Shown: positions 1 to 7,126, numbered from the stretch's first letter. The stretch: 16,360 bases of DNA from an uncultured Lachnospiraceae bacterium (GCA_902766655.1 CACXEL010000410.1:1-16360), one strand, 5' to 3'. The notes: generated by a model from the letters alone, not told the origin. Made by a program: numbers and translations.

Positions 1-940
1 CCAGCATCTCCGCGATCTCATTCACATTCAAGTCGGTCGACCGCAAAAGGTCGGCCGCTTTTTTCATGCAGATCCGCATGCTGTAGTCGTGGATGCTGAG
101 CCCGGAGTGATTTTTCACCACCTTATACAGGTAATCCCCTGAAAAATGAAACCTCGCCTCGAGGTCCGCCCGCGTGCATTTGCCCGGCAGGTCTTCCATG
201 TACCGGCGGATGTCCAGAAAGAGCCGGGTCTCCTCCTCGGTGCCGGGCGGGACCGGCGTGTTGCCGTAGAGGGACCTGTCGAAGAGGGTCATGAGGATCT
301 TGTGGATGAGGAGGGAGACCTCCAGGGAGGCGGAGGCGGGCGGGGCCGTCAGGAGCTCGGCCATTTTCTCGAAGAGACTGTGGACCTCTGTCTCCTGCCA
401 GATGAAGTCCTTCCGGGGAATGAAATCCAGGTAGGGGGCCGGGGAAGAGAAGAAGCCGGCGCAGCGCCGGTAGGCCTCCGTGTCCTCCTCTGCGAAGTAG
501 TGGGAAATGCCCAGGAGGGAGTCCACGTAATCCCTGCTGAGCTTCAGAAAGAGCAGCCGGGCGTTGGTGTCCTCATTGTACTCCTCGGAGTGGGGGATCT
601 CCGGCGAGACGATGCAGCATCCGCCCCGGGGGTAGTAGTGGCGCAGGCAGTCGATGTTCTGGTAGATTTCCCCCTCGACGACGAGCATGAATTCGTAGTC
701 CTCGTGGGTGTGCAGGCCGCCGCTTGCCTGATAATCCTTCCGGAGGACGATTTCATCCAGCGGGAGGGTGGCATAGTAGGCGCCGGTCGTGTTGGTCAGG
801 AAGATGGAGATGGCGGAGCTGTCTTCATTTCTCACACCCAGGTGGAGGAGCTCGAAGGGGCCGTTCAGGCGGTACCGGTTGGGGAGCAGCTCCGGGGCGA
901 GGGGGTCAAAGGGCTGTACATTCTTTTCGGTCAGCATCAT
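1..940 (-). CDS. AraC-family transcriptional regulator (partial, C-terminus off window)
   Basis: The minus-strand frame is open from ATG at 940 to the window start, giving 313 complete codons and no stop. The start follows AAAGGAG with a 6-nt gap; a second ATG comes directly after it. The N-terminal half is cupin-like, with HTHEDYEFMLVVEGE at residues 77-91, the usual sugar-sensing domain of AraC regulators. From about residue 242 an AraC-type DNA-binding domain begins (FSGDYLYKVVKNHSG, then a KKAADLLRSTDLNVNEIAEML-like second helix-turn-helix), cut before its end. It is divergent from the GH2 gene with a 174-bp shared intergenic region, so it probably controls that gene. The ligand is unknown. 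Family assignment is firm; the target is inferred from position. Confidence 0.9.
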   Translation of the reverse strand, partial: MMLTEKNVQPFDPLAPELLPNRYRLNGPFELLHLGVRNEDSSAISIFLTNTTGAYYATLPLDEIVLRKDYQASGGLHTHEDYEFMLVVEGEIYQNIDCLRHYYPRGGCCIVSPEIPHSEEYNEDTNARLLFLKLSRDYVDSLLGISHYFAEEDTEAYRRCAGFFSSPAPYLDFIPRKDFIWQETEVHSLFEKMAELLTAPPASASLEVSLLIHKILMTLFDRSLYGNTPVPPGTEEETRLFLDIRRYMEDLPGKCTRADLEARFHFSGDYLYKVVKNHSGLSIHDYSMRICMKKAADLLRSTDLNVNEIAEML

Positions 941-1114
941 CGGCGGCTCCTTTATATTGAATATGATATAAACAGGTGGGATATTATATTGAAGCAGACA
1001 TTTTATGTCATAAATATATCATGTAAAATGAATACCATCAAGCAATTGACCACTCAATGATCTGACCGCCCGCCGCGAACGGGCGGCAGGAAAATGAAGA
1101 CAAGGAGGACCGGT
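941..1114. promoter_or_regulatory. Divergent AraC / GH2 intergenic control region
   Basis: The stretch between the two divergent starts is strikingly AT-rich from 951 to 1060 compared with its GC-rich surroundings. It contains a perfect inverted repeat TTTATG-T-CATAAA (1002-1014), a repeated TATATTGAA (about 953 and 984) and a TAAAAT candidate -10 at 1024-1029. These are plausible operator and promoter parts, but no clean -35/-10 pair stands out. The assignment rests mainly on position and composition. Confidence 0.5.
1066..1086 (+). other. GC stem-loop in the GH2 5' leader
   Basis: CCGCCCG (1066-1072) pairs perfectly with CGGGCGG (1080-1086) around a 7-nt loop. It ends 15 nt before the AAGGAGG ribosome binding site of the GH2 gene. 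There is no T-run after it, so it is not an intrinsic terminator. It may stabilise the mRNA 5' end or tune translation. Confidence 0.5.
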
Positions 1115-3556
1115 ATGCAGAAGAGAACATTTCATCATGGCTGGACGGTAGAGACCGGAGACGGAGGGGCTCTCAGCGCCCTCCTGGGTGGCGGCGCCGT
1201 GCCGAAGCCCGTCACGCTTCCCCACGACCACCTGGTCGAGATCCCCAGGAATCCCAAAGAACCCAATGGGCCCGGGAACGGCTACTTCCATGAGGAGGAC
1301 ATCGTCTACAAGGCGTCGCTGGAGCTTCCGGCCGAGGCGGAGGGGAGACGCGTCTTTATCGAGTTTGAGGGCATTTACCAGAACGCCTTCGTGTACGTCA
1401 ACGACGCCTTCGCCGGCAAATGCGCCTACGGCTACAGCAACTTCTATCTCGACATCACCCGCTTCGTCAAGGCCGGTCAGCCGAACGAGATCAAGGTCAT
1501 CGTGAAGAACGGCGTTCCCAGCGGCAGGTGGTACACGGGCGGCGGCATTTACCGCGACGTGAACGTCATGATTGCGGACCCGGTCCACATCGCGCCCGAT
1601 GGCGTCTTCGTCCGCATGGCGGACATCACGCGGGACCTGGCAGCGGTGGATGTCGACGTGGAGCTGGCAAATGACACCATGCAGATGAAGTCCATTCGCC
1701 TCAGGGCCTCCCTGATCGACGCCGAGGGAACGGCTGTCGCCGAAGGCATCATGCCCATCACCATGAATGAAGGTGAGAAGAACACCTACAGGGTCCACCT
1801 CTTCGTGTCCGATCCCAGCCTCTGGGACGAGGACTCCCCCTACCTCTACCAGTATAAAGTGGAAGTCCTGGCCGGCGAGGACGTGCTGGACACCGAGTGC
1901 GGCACCTTCGGCATCCGCACCCTTCAGCTCGATCCGATCCACGGCCTGCGCGTGAACGGGAAGACAGTCAAGCTCCGCGGCGGCTGCATCCACCATGACA
2001 ACGGTGTGATCGGCACCAAGGAGTTCCCCTTCTCCGCCGAATACCGCGTGAAGAAACTCAAGGAGGCCGGCTTCAACGCCATCCGCAGCTCCCACTATCC
2101 CATGAGCCGCCACCTCCTCCGCGCCTGCGACAAGTACGGCATGTACGTCATGGACGAGTTCGCGGACGTTTGGACCTCCTCCAAGGTGTCCTACGACTAC
2201 AGCATGCACCTGACGGAGTGGTGGGCGCACGATATCGAGAACCTGGTCCGCAAGGACAGGAACCACCCCTGCGTGATCATGTACTCCATCGGAAATGAAA
2301 TCCCTGAGACCGGCAACCCCATCGACGCCGCCTGGGGCAAGAAGTTCGCCGACAGGATCAAGGCCCTGGATCCCACCAGGTACACCACCAACTCCCTGAA
2401 CCTGCTCCTGGCCGGCATGAGCACGCTGATGAAGATGGCGCCGGCCGGCGGGGAGGGCCAAAGCGGGGAAATCAACTCCCTCATGTCCTCCATGGGCGAT
2501 GTGATGGCCCAGCTCATGCAGAGCCCCATGCTGGCGAAGCTCACGGAGGAAGCGGCGAGCCAGGTGGACATCGTGGGCTACAACTACTCCCTGGGCAGGT
2601 ACGAGCCGGAGGGGACGGAGTATCCCAACCGCATCCTGGTCGGTTCCGAGACCAACCCGCCCGACCTTGACAAGAACTGGGATGCCGTCATGCGGCTGCC
2701 CTACGTCATCGGCGACTTCGACTGGACCGCCTGGGACTACCTGGGCGAGACCGGCATCGGCGCCACCGGCTACGGCGAGGCCGTCGGCCCCATGGGCATG
2801 ATGTATGCCGCCTACCCCTTCAAGGCCGCCTACTGCGGCGACATCAACCTGACCGGTGACCGCAGGCCTGCCTCCTACTGGAGGGAGATCATCTGGGGCC
2901 TGAGGACGGCGCCCTACATCGCTGTCCAGCCGGCGGAGCATTACGGGGAGAAGAAGCTCCAGTCCCAGTGGGTATTCTCCGACGCCCTGCGCAGCTGGAA
3001 TTTTGCCGGATGCGAGGGCAAGGGTGTTGTCGTCGAGGTCTACGCCGACGCGGACGAGGTGGAGCTCCTGATCAACGGAAAGTCCGTCGGCCGCAAGGCG
3101 CCGGGCGAGACCAAGAAGGCCCTGACTGTATTTGACACCATCTATGAGGCCGGTGTCGTGGAAGCTGTCGCCTACAAAAATGGCGCGGAAATCGGCCGTG
3201 ATCGGATCGTCACCGCCGCCGAAGGCGTGAAGCTGGCCGCCGCCGTGAGCAGCCGCGCAGCCGCCCTCCCGGCAGACGGATCCGACGTCGCCTACGTCGA
3301 CGTCTGCGTCCTCGATGCCGCCGGCAACCTCAACCCGGCGGACGCTGTGCAGGTGTCCGTGGAAGTGGAAGGCCCCGGCGTCCTGGCCGGCTACGGCAGC
3401 GCCTCCCCCTGCAATGAGGAGAACTATTTCGACACCTGCGCTTCGACCTACGAAGGCCGGATCCGCGCCGCCGTCCGCGCCACGGGCGAAGGCACCATCA
3501 AGGTCACCTTCAAGGCCGAAGACATGGAGACGAGTGTGGAGATAAAGGCAGAGTAA
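1115..3556 (+). CDS. Glycoside hydrolase family 2 (beta-galactosidase-like), cytoplasmic
   Basis: A protein of 813 aa starting at ATG 1115, six bases after AAGGAGG (1102-1108). An in-frame ATG at 1094 lies upstream of that site and is not used. Domains in order: N-terminal jelly-roll sugar-binding domain (about 1-150), Ig-like domain (about 155-270), TIM barrel (about 275-575), a DUF4982-like module (about 615-705, SWNFAGCEGKGVVVEVY) and a C-terminal GH2 domain of the C5 type (about 708-810). The acid/base is E395 in YSIGNEIPE and the nucleophile E512 in ILVGSETNP. There is no signal peptide, so it acts on imported oligosaccharides. Family membership is secure. Beta-galactosidase is the default activity, but GH2 members with this architecture vary, so another beta- or alpha-pyranosidase specificity is possible. 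It is controlled, by position, by the divergent AraC gene. Confidence 0.92.
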   Translation: MQKRTFHHGWTVETGDGGALSALLGGGAVPKPVTLPHDHLVEIPRNPKEPNGPGNGYFHEEDIVYKASLELPAEAEGRRVFIEFEGIYQNAFVYVNDAFAGKCAYGYSNFYLDITRFVKAGQPNEIKVIVKNGVPSGRWYTGGGIYRDVNVMIADPVHIAPDGVFVRMADITRDLAAVDVDVELANDTMQMKSIRLRASLIDAEGTAVAEGIMPITMNEGEKNTYRVHLFVSDPSLWDEDSPYLYQYKVEVLAGEDVLDTECGTFGIRTLQLDPIHGLRVNGKTVKLRGGCIHHDNGVIGTKEFPFSAEYRVKKLKEAGFNAIRSSHYPMSRHLLRACDKYGMYVMDEFADVWTSSKVSYDYSMHLTEWWAHDIENLVRKDRNHPCVIMYSIGNEIPETGNPIDAAWGKKFADRIKALDPTRYTTNSLNLLLAGMSTLMKMAPAGGEGQSGEINSLMSSMGDVMAQLMQSPMLAKLTEEAASQVDIVGYNYSLGRYEPEGTEYPNRILVGSETNPPDLDKNWDAVMRLPYVIGDFDWTAWDYLGETGIGATGYGEAVGPMGMMYAAYPFKAAYCGDINLTGDRRPASYWREIIWGLRTAPYIAVQPAEHYGEKKLQSQWVFSDALRSWNFAGCEGKGVVVEVYADADEVELLINGKSVGRKAPGETKKALTVFDTIYEAGVVEAVAYKNGAEIGRDRIVTAAEGVKLAAAVSSRAAALPADGSDVAYVDVCVLDAAGNLNPADAVQVSVEVEGPGVLAGYGSASPCNEENYFDTCASTYEGRIRAAVRATGEGTIKVTFKAEDMETSVEIKAE

Positions 3557-3567
3557 TAGGGACCTCT

Positions 3568-3656
3568 GGGACCGAGGGACGGACCTTTTTCCCAATTTGG
3601 GAAAAAGGTCCGTCCCTCGGTCTCATTTTGGGAAAAAGGTCCGTCCCTCGGTCCCA
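3568..3656. repeat. Palindromic element A (with an extra half copy)
   Basis: A perfect inverted repeat with 26-nt arms (3570-3595 and 3597-3622) around a single T. Its core is GGGACGGACCTTTTTCCC. The right arm is then repeated once more, 31 bp on (3627-3653). That second right arm ends in CGGTCCCA, which matches the outer left flank TGGGACCG at 3567 better than the first right arm does. The element sits between the convergent GH2 and XRE-HD genes and could act as a two-way terminator. Its T-run lies inside the stem, so it is not a textbook intrinsic terminator. Confidence 0.9.
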
Positions 3657-3671
3657 CGTCCCTCCTCAGTC

Positions 3672-4520
3672 TCACCTCTCAGACATCATGATCTTCAGGC
3701 TCTCGAGAACACTGAGCATATGGTACTTGATCAGGAACACGGCACTTCCGTACTCCGGCCAGGTCCGCTTGATGTAGGAGAGGACCGGGAAGACGTAGGT
3801 CTCCGTCTCATCTATGTAGCTGGCGACCTTCTCGTCGCTGAAGGCCCCCACCATGGTCGACACGTTGTTACAGCGGTCAATCACCTTGGCCATCGCCGCC
3901 AGCTTGTTCACTTTGAGGGCGGCGTAGTAGCGGGCTTCATTTTCCGGCGTTGGAAGGGATGGATCGAACCGCTTGGTGAGGAGGGAGACGGCGTCCTGCA
4001 CCTCCTTGGTGAAGGGGAGGTCCTCCGGCGCGACGCCGCAGTCCTCACAGACGTCATGAAGCAAAATGACAGCCAGAAGGCTGTCGTCGGTGAGCCCCAT
4101 GGACTGCGCATGGCAGGCCATCATGAGGGGGTGGTTGATATAGGGAATCTTGACGGTGGAGAACTTGTGCCCTTTCCGGAACTGGCCGTTGTGCTGCTCG
4201 CGGATGTAGTAAAGGGCGTGGTAGGTCTGGCGCAGACCACGGATCTCCGCGATGGTCTTGAGCCTGGTGAACATGTGTCCGTCGGAGAAGAGCTGCTCGC
4301 GGATCTCCCACTCGTAAACGCCGCGGTCCTCTCCGATGAGGGCGGACGGCTTGATCCGCAGGGCGGCCGCGATCCGGCCGATGTTGTCAAAGTCAGGCAG
4401 GTTCCAGCCGTTCTCCCACCGGCTCACTGCCTGCGGGCTCAGCGAGAGCTTCTCCGCAAGCGCCTCTTGTGTCATGCCTAATTCTTTTCTGCGTTCTGCG
4501 ATGGTTTTTCCGATGTTCAT
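3672..4520 (-). CDS. XRE-type HTH fused to SpoT/Mesh1-like HD hydrolase domain
   Basis: A protein of 282 aa; ATG 4520 follows AAAGGAG with a 5-nt gap. The open frame continues upstream into palindrome B, but that extension is spurious. Residues 4-58 are a Cro/C1-type helix-turn-helix (MTQEALAEKLSLSPQAVSRWENG). Residues 105-250 match the metal-dependent HD hydrolase domain of SpoT and Mesh1, the enzymes that remove the 3'-pyrophosphate of (p)ppGpp. The matching points are Q113 with R115-K116, IPYINHP (H130), LLHDVCED (H155, D156, E159, D160) and KVIDRCNNV (D215, N219). All metal-ligand positions expected for this family are present and there is no synthetase domain. It may be an alarmone- or nucleotide-binding regulator, or a hydrolase that controls its own transcription. 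The HTH is certain. The HD family is a strong motif match. The substrate is inferred. Confidence 0.82.
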   Translation of the reverse strand: MNIGKTIAERRKELGMTQEALAEKLSLSPQAVSRWENGWNLPDFDNIGRIAAALRIKPSALIGEDRGVYEWEIREQLFSDGHMFTRLKTIAEIRGLRQTYHALYYIREQHNGQFRKGHKFSTVKIPYINHPLMMACHAQSMGLTDDSLLAVILLHDVCEDCGVAPEDLPFTKEVQDAVSLLTKRFDPSLPTPENEARYYAALKVNKLAAMAKVIDRCNNVSTMVGAFSDEKVASYIDETETYVFPVLSYIKRTWPEYGSAVFLIKYHMLSVLESLKIMMSER

Positions 4521-4586
4521 GGCCGCTCCTTTCCTGTTTGTTGTTTTGGGTTGTAAATGGACTATATCATAAGTAGAAAAGCCGGC

Positions 4587-4615
4587 AAAGTAAGTAATGC
4601 TTAACCCGAGGTCAA
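4587..4615 (-). promoter_or_regulatory. Candidate promoter of the XRE-HD gene
   Basis: Read on the minus strand, TTGACC (4610-4615) and TACTTT (4587-4592) are separated by 17 bp, a sigma-A-like arrangement 67 bp upstream of the start codon. A TATGAT at 4566-4571 is an alternative -10, without a good -35. Palindrome B lies directly upstream. Confidence 0.4.
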
Positions 4616-4640
4616 GTTTTGCTTGGATTTGAGAAGTCGT

Positions 4641-4722
4641 CTTTTTGAAAGTCAGGGACGGTCCTTTTTTCTCAAAATTCGAGAATTTTGAGAAAAAAGG
4701 ACCGTCCCTGACTTTCAAAAAG
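4641..4722. repeat. Palindromic element B (40-nt perfect arms)
   Basis: The left arm (4641-4680) and right arm (4683-4722) are exact reverse complements over 40 nt around a central GA. The inner half, GGGACGGTCCTTTTTTCTC then AAAATT, is shared with element C. The outer 14 bases, CTTTTTGAAAGTCA, are specific to this copy. It lies 26 bp after the stop of the double GNAT gene and upstream of the XRE-HD promoter. Confidence 0.95.
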
Positions 4723-4748
4723 GCTGCCCCTCTTCTCAAAATTTCCGA

Positions 4749-5813
4749 TCACTCCCCCGTGGGAATATCCTCGTTAAGGCTCTTGTTCCGATAGTTCAGA
4801 TTCGTCCTGATGGAATACCCCTGCTGCTCCCAAAATGCGTTGGCTGGCCCATTGTCCTTGAACACCAGCCCAAATATCTTCTGGATCCCCTCTCTCTTCA
4901 GGGCATCCTCCGCGAGGGCCACCAGGTGCCCGGCAATTCCCATCCGCCGGTAATCCGGATGCACGCACAGGTGATGGACGATGGCCCGCCGTCCGTCGTG
5001 GCCGGTCAGGATCACGCCGATGATCCTGCCGTCCTTCACCGCCGCGAAGCAGGTGTTGGGGTTTCGTTTTAAGTATCTCTCTATGCCTTCCCGGCTGTCA
5101 TCCACCGGGTTCAAGGCCCTGCGGCTTTGCTCTGTGCTGGTCCAGAGCTCATAAATCGCATCATAATCGTCGATTGTGACCTGTTTGATCGAATACTCCG
5201 CGGGCATCGTCAGCTGCAGATCCTGCTCAACCGCCATATCTTTCGCCGGTGCGGAATTCTCCTCCCGCTGTCTCGACTGCATCGCCTGCCAATCTTCCTT
5301 CGTCATCAGGCTTACATGCCCGGTCCGCTTCTCGTGCATCAGCGGCACGTCCACGTCCTCCGACCGCCACTGGTACTTGAAGCCGCACTTCTCCTGGACC
5401 CGCTTTGACTTGGTGTTGCCCTCGTAGTAGCCGATCCAGACTTTTTGCATGCCGCAGTCCTCGAAGGCGTGGCGGAGCATTTCCTTCACGGCCTCCGGCA
5501 TGAGGCCCTGACCCCAGAAGGGTTTCCCGATCCAGTAGCCCATCTCGCACTCGTCGTCCCGGTCGGTCATGTCGGTATGGCCGTTCAGCTTGAGCTCTAT
5601 GGCGCCGATGGCTTCATTTTCCTCCTTCAGGCAGATGGCGTAAGCCTCCTTGCCGCTAAAAACATTCCTGATCACGTCCCGGCTCTCTTCCACATTCTTG
5701 TGCGGGGGCCATCCGGCGATCGGGCCGACGTCCGGGTCTTTGGCATATTTGTATAAGCTTTCCGCGTCGCTATCCTCCCAGCGGCGCAGGATCAGGCGCT
5801 CGGTCTTCAGCAT
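4749..5813 (-). CDS. Tandem GNAT N-acetyltransferase (two fused domains)
   Basis: A protein of 354 aa from ATG 5813, preceded by AAGGAGGAG with a 3-nt gap. Upstream in-frame codons lie inside palindrome C and are not credible. Residues 1-176 are a RimJ/RimL-type GNAT: LKTERLILRRW at the N-terminus, acetyl-CoA loop FWGQGLMPEAV at 99-109, and GNTKSKRVQEKCGF at 132-145. A charged linker (about 180-206) leads to a second GNAT of the RimI/YpeA type at 207-340, with VHPDYRRMGIAGHLV at 284-298 and ANAFWEQQGY at 324-333. The first domain probably acetylates a protein N-terminus, amino acid or small amine; neither substrate can be read from sequence. Each half is about the usual GNAT length, so this is a fusion of two complete domains. 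The upstream GNAT gene ends 103 bp before this start, with palindrome C in between. Confidence 0.87.
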   Translation of the reverse strand: MLKTERLILRRWEDSDAESLYKYAKDPDVGPIAGWPPHKNVEESRDVIRNVFSGKEAYAICLKEENEAIGAIELKLNGHTDMTDRDDECEMGYWIGKPFWGQGLMPEAVKEMLRHAFEDCGMQKVWIGYYEGNTKSKRVQEKCGFKYQWRSEDVDVPLMHEKRTGHVSLMTKEDWQAMQSRQREENSAPAKDMAVEQDLQLTMPAEYSIKQVTIDDYDAIYELWTSTEQSRRALNPVDDSREGIERYLKRNPNTCFAAVKDGRIIGVILTGHDGRRAIVHHLCVHPDYRRMGIAGHLVALAEDALKREGIQKIFGLVFKDNGPANAFWEQQGYSIRTNLNYRNKSLNEDIPTGE

Positions 5814-5831
5814 AATCTCCTCCTTTTTGGT

Positions 5832-5907
5832 TTTGAGAGGGAGGGACGGTCCTTTTTTCTCAAAATTGGCGAATTTTGAGAAAAAAGGACCGTCCCTCCC
5901 TCTCAAA
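5832..5907. repeat. Palindromic element C (36-nt perfect arms)
   Basis: Arms 5832-5867 and 5872-5907 are exact reverse complements around GGCG. The core GGGACGGTCCTTTTTTCTC plus AAAATT is identical to element B. The outer arm TTTGAGAGGGA is copy-specific. It fills nearly all of the gap between the two acetyltransferase genes, leaving 9 bp after one stop and 18 bp before the next start. Confidence 0.95.
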
Positions 5908-5916
5908 TCGCTCCCT

Positions 5917-6378
5917 CTATTTCAATGACATCACATAAATCTGGCAGGGGTTCTCATTTCCCCACAGCTCCCTGATCACCTCAAATTCCTTGAAACCGCA
6001 GGCCAGATAGAACCGGTTGGTGATGTCGTATTCTTCGTAAACACCCATCTGCACCGTCTTCACCTGCATGAAGGAATACCCCGCTTCCACGGCGATCTTT
6101 TTCGCCGCCTCGAAAAGGGCCCTTCCGAGGCCCCGGCGGTGGTACTCCTTGCGGACGCCCATCACCGCGAGCTCGACGGTATCTTTTCCGGTCTCCTTCA
6201 GGCACAGGAAGCCGGCATATTCATCCTCCGCCTTCGCGGCCAGGAAAATGAACCCCGCGCTCTCCTCGATATACTTCTCCCTGCTCTCATCGACCTCGAA
6301 CCAGTCTCTGAGGGCTTCGAGAATCTTTCTGGCTATGGCTTGTTTGCTGCCCGGATCCCTGATTTCTTCTATCTTCAT
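5917..6378 (-). CDS. GNAT family N-acetyltransferase
   Basis: A protein of 153 aa, a normal length for a single-domain GNAT. The acetyl-CoA binding motif is at residues 75-87 (VRKEYHRRGLGRA). The C-terminal strands include ITNRFYLACGFKEFEV and a LWGNENPCQIYVM ending typical of many clostridial GNATs. The start at 6378 has GGAG nine bases upstream. The substrate cannot be told. It lies between palindromes C and D, in the same orientation as the double GNAT downstream, and is probably co-transcribed with it because there is little room for a separate promoter outside the palindromes. Confidence 0.88.
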   Translation of the reverse strand: MKIEEIRDPGSKQAIARKILEALRDWFEVDESREKYIEESAGFIFLAAKAEDEYAGFLCLKETGKDTVELAVMGVRKEYHRRGLGRALFEAAKKIAVEAGYSFMQVKTVQMGVYEEYDITNRFYLACGFKEFEVIRELWGNENPCQIYVMSLK

Positions 6379-6392
6379 CCTTTGTCTCTCCG

Positions 6393-6450
6393 TGGGAAAA
6401 GGGACGGACCTTTTTCCCAGGCCTGGGAAAAAGGTCCGTCCCTTTTCCCA
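6393..6450. repeat. Palindromic element D (58-bp perfect palindrome)
   Basis: Positions 6393-6421 and 6422-6450 are exact reverse complements with no spacer. The core GGGACGGACCTTTTTCCC is the same as in element A. The outer arm TGGGAAAA is copy-specific. It sits 18 bp after the TIGR04076-like stop and 14 bp before the GNAT start. Confidence 0.95.
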
Positions 6451-6468
6451 TCCCTCTCTCTCTCAAAA

Positions 6469-6834
6469 CTAAACCGTCGCATCCGGGTAATCAAAAAACT
6501 CACCCTTAAAGAAGTTCTCATTCCCCAGCGGCTTTGCCGTCAAACGGAAAATAACACATCCGTCCGGGCACACCACCGTCTTGGAGTACCTGCCGTCGCC
6601 GCCGACATTTTCCAGATCTCCGCCGCTCCGGACGGCCTCCATCAGGGGATACAGCATCATCATGGTCTTCGAGCAGATTCCGTATCCGTCCTGATTGACC
6701 GGGCATCCGTAGGTGCATGTGTACTTGTCACCGATCTCCTCCCCGTTGCGGCAGTACCGCTCGGTGTGGTCGCTGTGAAGAAAACCGGTGACCTCGACGC
6801 TGAATTCGTACTCTTCGTCGTACCACTTTTTCAT
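6469..6834 (-). CDS. TIGR04076-family-like small Cys-rich protein
   Basis: A protein of 121 aa. The start chosen is ATG 6834, six bases after AAGGAGG; the ATG at 6840 abuts that site and is less likely. Codons further upstream run into palindrome E. The sequence has six cysteines (28, 40, 44, 54, 89, 93). It shows the pattern GYGICSKTMMMLYPLMEAVRSGG (residues 50-72) followed by KTVVCPDGCVIFRL (85-98), which resembles the TIGR04076 family of unknown function. The cysteines could bind a metal, but no metal site is established. It is the first gene of a likely three-gene run with the two acetyltransferases. Family assignment is by recalled pattern and moderate in strength. Confidence 0.75.
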   Translation of the reverse strand: MKKWYDEEYEFSVEVTGFLHSDHTERYCRNGEEIGDKYTCTYGCPVNQDGYGICSKTMMMLYPLMEAVRSGGDLENVGGDGRYSKTVVCPDGCVIFRLTAKPLGNENFFKGEFFDYPDATV

Positions 6835-6874
6835 TGTCATCCTCCTTGGGCCTGAGTTCGGATAATGGTCCTTC

Positions 6875-6938
6875 TTGAGAGGGCCGGTCCTTTTTTCAAA
6901 AATCGGATATTTAAGAGAAAAAGGCCCGTCCCTCTCAA
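6875..6938. repeat. Palindromic element E (degenerate)
   Basis: An imperfect copy. Outer arms TTGAGAGGG (6875-6883) and CCCTCTCAA (6930-6938) pair exactly, and the inner GGTCCTTTTTT faces AAAAAGGCCC with several mismatches towards the centre. It resembles element C in its outer arm. It lies between the divergent TIGR04076-like and membrane-protein genes. Confidence 0.8.
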
Positions 6939-7078
6939 AAAAGATCGTCTTTCGCCACAAAAAGGCATCCCTCGACTCTCAAAACAATCCGCCTTTTCCT
7001 CATTGTAACGCACCCGGGTATTCTTTTGAAGTTTTTTCTGAAACGGCAAAAATGCCCTCCACTCCCCCTCCCATGATG

Positions 7079-7084
7079 TATACT
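7079..7084 (+). promoter_or_regulatory. Candidate -10 of the membrane protein gene
   Basis: TATACT lies 42 bp before the start codon at 7127, in an AT-rich stretch. No good -35 is found 16-18 bp upstream, so this is only a candidate. The rest of 6939-7126 holds no gene I can support. Confidence 0.3.
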
Positions 7085-7126
7085 ATAGACAGAGCAATCT
7101 GTCCGTTTGCGAATGGAGAGTATAGT

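Noticed and set aside
146..1060. A 304-codon plus-strand frame over the first 1 kb.
   Set aside because: It is antisense to the AraC-type gene, which has a good ribosome binding site, cupin motif and HTH; the plus-strand translation has no recognisable domain.
1019..3595. An 858-codon open frame antisense to the whole GH2 gene.
   Set aside because: It is low-complexity (Gly, Val, His, Asp rich), has no recognisable domain, and mirrors a GH2 gene with intact catalytic residues. GC-rich third positions in the sense gene remove antisense stops.
3597..4481. A 294-codon plus-strand frame starting inside palindrome A.
   Set aside because: It is antisense to the XRE-HD gene, whose motifs are clear; its start lies in the hairpin.
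4521..4739. A 73-codon N-terminal extension of the XRE-HD protein through palindrome B.
   Set aside because: The AAAGGAG site right before ATG 4520 and the start of the HTH at that Met show the true start; the extension only translates the hairpin.
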